This document shows positions 5,441 through 6,420 of a DNA stretch of 6,420 nucleotides, piece by piece. The DNA is from Limnochordia bacterium. GTDB taxonomy: Bacteria; Bacillota; Limnochordia; Darwinibacteriales; SLO01. Each line of letters opens with the position of its first letter. The stretch's first letter is position 1. Under the pieces are notes generated by a model. That model was given only the letters and a program-made list of their open reading frames with translations, searched no databases and had not been told where the DNA came from. The stretch lies in the NCBI GenBank assembly GCA_007132635.1, contig SLOG01000145.1, positions 1 to 6,420 of the forward strand, read 5' to 3'. A program made the position numbers and the translations under genes.

Positions 5441-6268
5441 ATGGGACAGAAACTTGCACAACTCCGCCAGAGCTTACGTCAGTTGGGCAGTCTCTGCGTT
5501 GCGTTTTCGGGCGGGGTTGACAGCACATTGTTGGCGAAAGTGGCACAAGAGGCTCTTTCCAGTCAGGCATTGGCCGTCACAATAGCTGCGCCTATGCACT
5601 CGCAGCGGGAGATTGCCGAAGCTCGCTCCCTGGCTGTGGATATAGGAATTCGCCACATCGTACTCTCAGTGGATGAACTCGCTCCTCAGGAACTGCGCTT
5701 TAACCGTAGTGACCGCTGTTACCACTGCAAGCGGTCAGTATTTCTGCGGATCCAAGCCGAGGCCGAGCGGCATGGCATTCGTTGGGTTGCCGATGGTTCG
5801 AATGTGGATGACCGTGGAGACTATCGTCCCGGGATGCGGGCCCTGCGGGAGTTGGGCGTGCTCAGTCCTCTGCAGGAGGCGGAGATGACGAAAGCAGACA
5901 TTCGGGCGGCCTCGAAAATGCTGGGCCTTCCCACCTGGGAGAAGCCGGCCATGGCCTGTTTGGCCACGCGTTTTCCTTACGATGAAGAATTGACGGACAC
6001 AGGCCTCCGCCGCGTGGAACAGGCAGAGAACTATCTGCAGGATCTGGGCTTTACCCAGCTGCGAGTCCGTTGCCATGGGACCATTGCTCGGATCGAATTG
6101 CTTGCGAATGAGGCAAAATGGTTAGTGAATCAGGATTTGATGGGTGCGATTACTGAGCATTTGGAAGCCTTGGGTTTCTCTTACGTGACTCTGGACTTGG
6201 GAGGGTATCAGATGGGGCGCATGAACCAACAACTAGCTGAGACAATAAGGGATGAGAGCCATGGGTAG
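5441..6268 (+). CDS. larE: ATP-dependent sacrificial sulfur transferase LarE (nickel-pincer nucleotide synthesis)
   Basis: This 275-residue cytoplasmic enzyme is the normal length for LarE. The chosen start is ATG 5441; TTG 5435 would add two residues, and reading on from 5324 would only add out-of-place sequence overlapping nikL. SGGVDS (23-28) is the PP-loop that binds ATP. LarE adenylylates each carboxylate of the pyridinium biscarboxylate mononucleotide made by LarB and then donates sulfur to give the dithio compound later loaded with nickel by LarC. In the Lactobacillus enzyme the sulfur comes from a single cysteine that becomes dehydroalanine. The matching position here is Cys173 in MACLATRFPY. 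DRCYHCK (91-97) adds Cys93 and Cys96, and DGSNVDDRGDYRPGMRA (118-134) is another family block. Other bacteria have LarE proteins that carry an iron-sulfur cluster and recycle sulfur; whether this one does is open. The last 8 bases overlap larB. Identity is very secure. Confidence 0.95.
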   Translation: MGQKLAQLRQSLRQLGSLCVAFSGGVDSTLLAKVAQEALSSQALAVTIAAPMHSQREIAEARSLAVDIGIRHIVLSVDELAPQELRFNRSDRCYHCKRSVFLRIQAEAERHGIRWVADGSNVDDRGDYRPGMRALRELGVLSPLQEAEMTKADIRAASKMLGLPTWEKPAMACLATRFPYDEELTDTGLRRVEQAENYLQDLGFTQLRVRCHGTIARIELLANEAKWLVNQDLMGAITEHLEALGFSYVTLDLGGYQMGRMNQQLAETIRDESHG

Positions 6269-6420
6269 TGAATCGTTGGAAGCTCTTCTGCATAGCGTGC
6301 AGTCTGGACAGGTGTCTGTGACCGAAGCCATCCAGTCGCTCAAGGATTTCCCATTTCAGGATTTGGACTATGCCAAGGTGGATCATCATCGGGGGCTGCG
6401 AAACGGGTATCCAGAAGTGA
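6261..6420 (+). CDS. larB: LarB, pyridinium-3,5-biscarboxylate mononucleotide synthase, N-terminal 53 residues
   Basis: The gene starts at ATG 6261 inside the end of larE, with AAGGGA (6247-6252) eight bases upstream, and runs off the right edge. The visible part shows a short helical start (SLEALLHSVQSGQVSVTEAI) and the highly conserved LarB block DYAKVDHHRGLRNGYPEV (36-53). The PurE-like carboxylase domain that follows in LarB lies outside the window; full-length proteins are usually around 250 residues. LarB carboxylates the pyridinium ring of nicotinic acid adenine dinucleotide at C5 and hydrolyses the phosphoanhydride, releasing AMP and the LarE substrate. The overlap with larE points to translational coupling. 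The N-terminal block alone is distinctive enough for a confident call. Confidence 0.93.
   Translation, partial: MGSESLEALLHSVQSGQVSVTEAIQSLKDFPFQDLDYAKVDHHRGLRNGYPEV

Noticed and set aside
1..6420. CRISPR array, tRNA, rRNA, insertion sequence or phage genes
   Set aside because: No spaced repeats, tRNA-like cloverleaf, transposase frame or terminal inverted repeats were seen; nearly all of the window is accounted for by metabolic and transport genes.

Overview
The window is about 6.4 kb of bacterial DNA with a moderate, slightly GC-rich base composition. It is densely coding, and every gene lies on the + strand. Strong AGGAGG-type ribosome binding sites, mixed ATG/GTG/TTG starts and a gene set of solute-binding protein, FAD oxidoreductase, UroD-like protein, nickel uptake and Lar proteins suggest an anaerobic or facultative bacterium. 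A deep Bacillota (Limnochordia-like), Armatimonadota or Chloroflexota lineage is plausible. The sequence alone does not settle the phylum, and this is inference.

Left half (1-3616), a catabolic-looking transcription unit. It holds the C-terminal end of an ABC transporter family 5 solute-binding protein (1-627, entering from the left edge), then a 574-residue FAD-dependent oxidoreductase with an extra C-terminal beta-sandwich-like region (693-2417), then a 372-residue uroporphyrinogen-decarboxylase-fold protein of the methyltransferase-like branch (2444-3562). The unit ends at a textbook intrinsic terminator (3589-3616). The SBP stop is followed by an 11-bp hairpin that may trim or attenuate transcription. 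The substrate is not identifiable from the sequence.

Right half (3617-6420), a nickel acquisition and nickel-cofactor unit. After a gap of about 110 nt with candidate but weak promoter/operator signals come nikK (DUF4198-type secreted component), nikM (CbiM/NikM membrane substrate-binding component of an ECF-type transporter, TTG start), nikL (small secreted/anchored component), larE (sulfur transferase) and the first 53 codons of larB. These genes are spaced by 19 nt, overlapped by 20 nt, spaced by 8 nt and overlapped by 8 nt, so they are almost certainly one operon. K, M and L would bring Ni2+ into the cell. LarB and LarE (with LarC, expected beyond the right edge) build the nickel-pincer nucleotide cofactor used by LarA-type racemases and epimerases. 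The transporter's T component and ATPases (NikQ, NikO) are not in the window.

Most noteworthy: nickel-uptake genes joined directly to NPN cofactor synthesis; a histidine at or next to the predicted extracytoplasmic N-terminus of all three uptake proteins; a perfect 12-bp inverted repeat inside the uroD-like gene; and the SBP/FAD-oxidoreductase/UroD-like trio, whose pathway is undefined.
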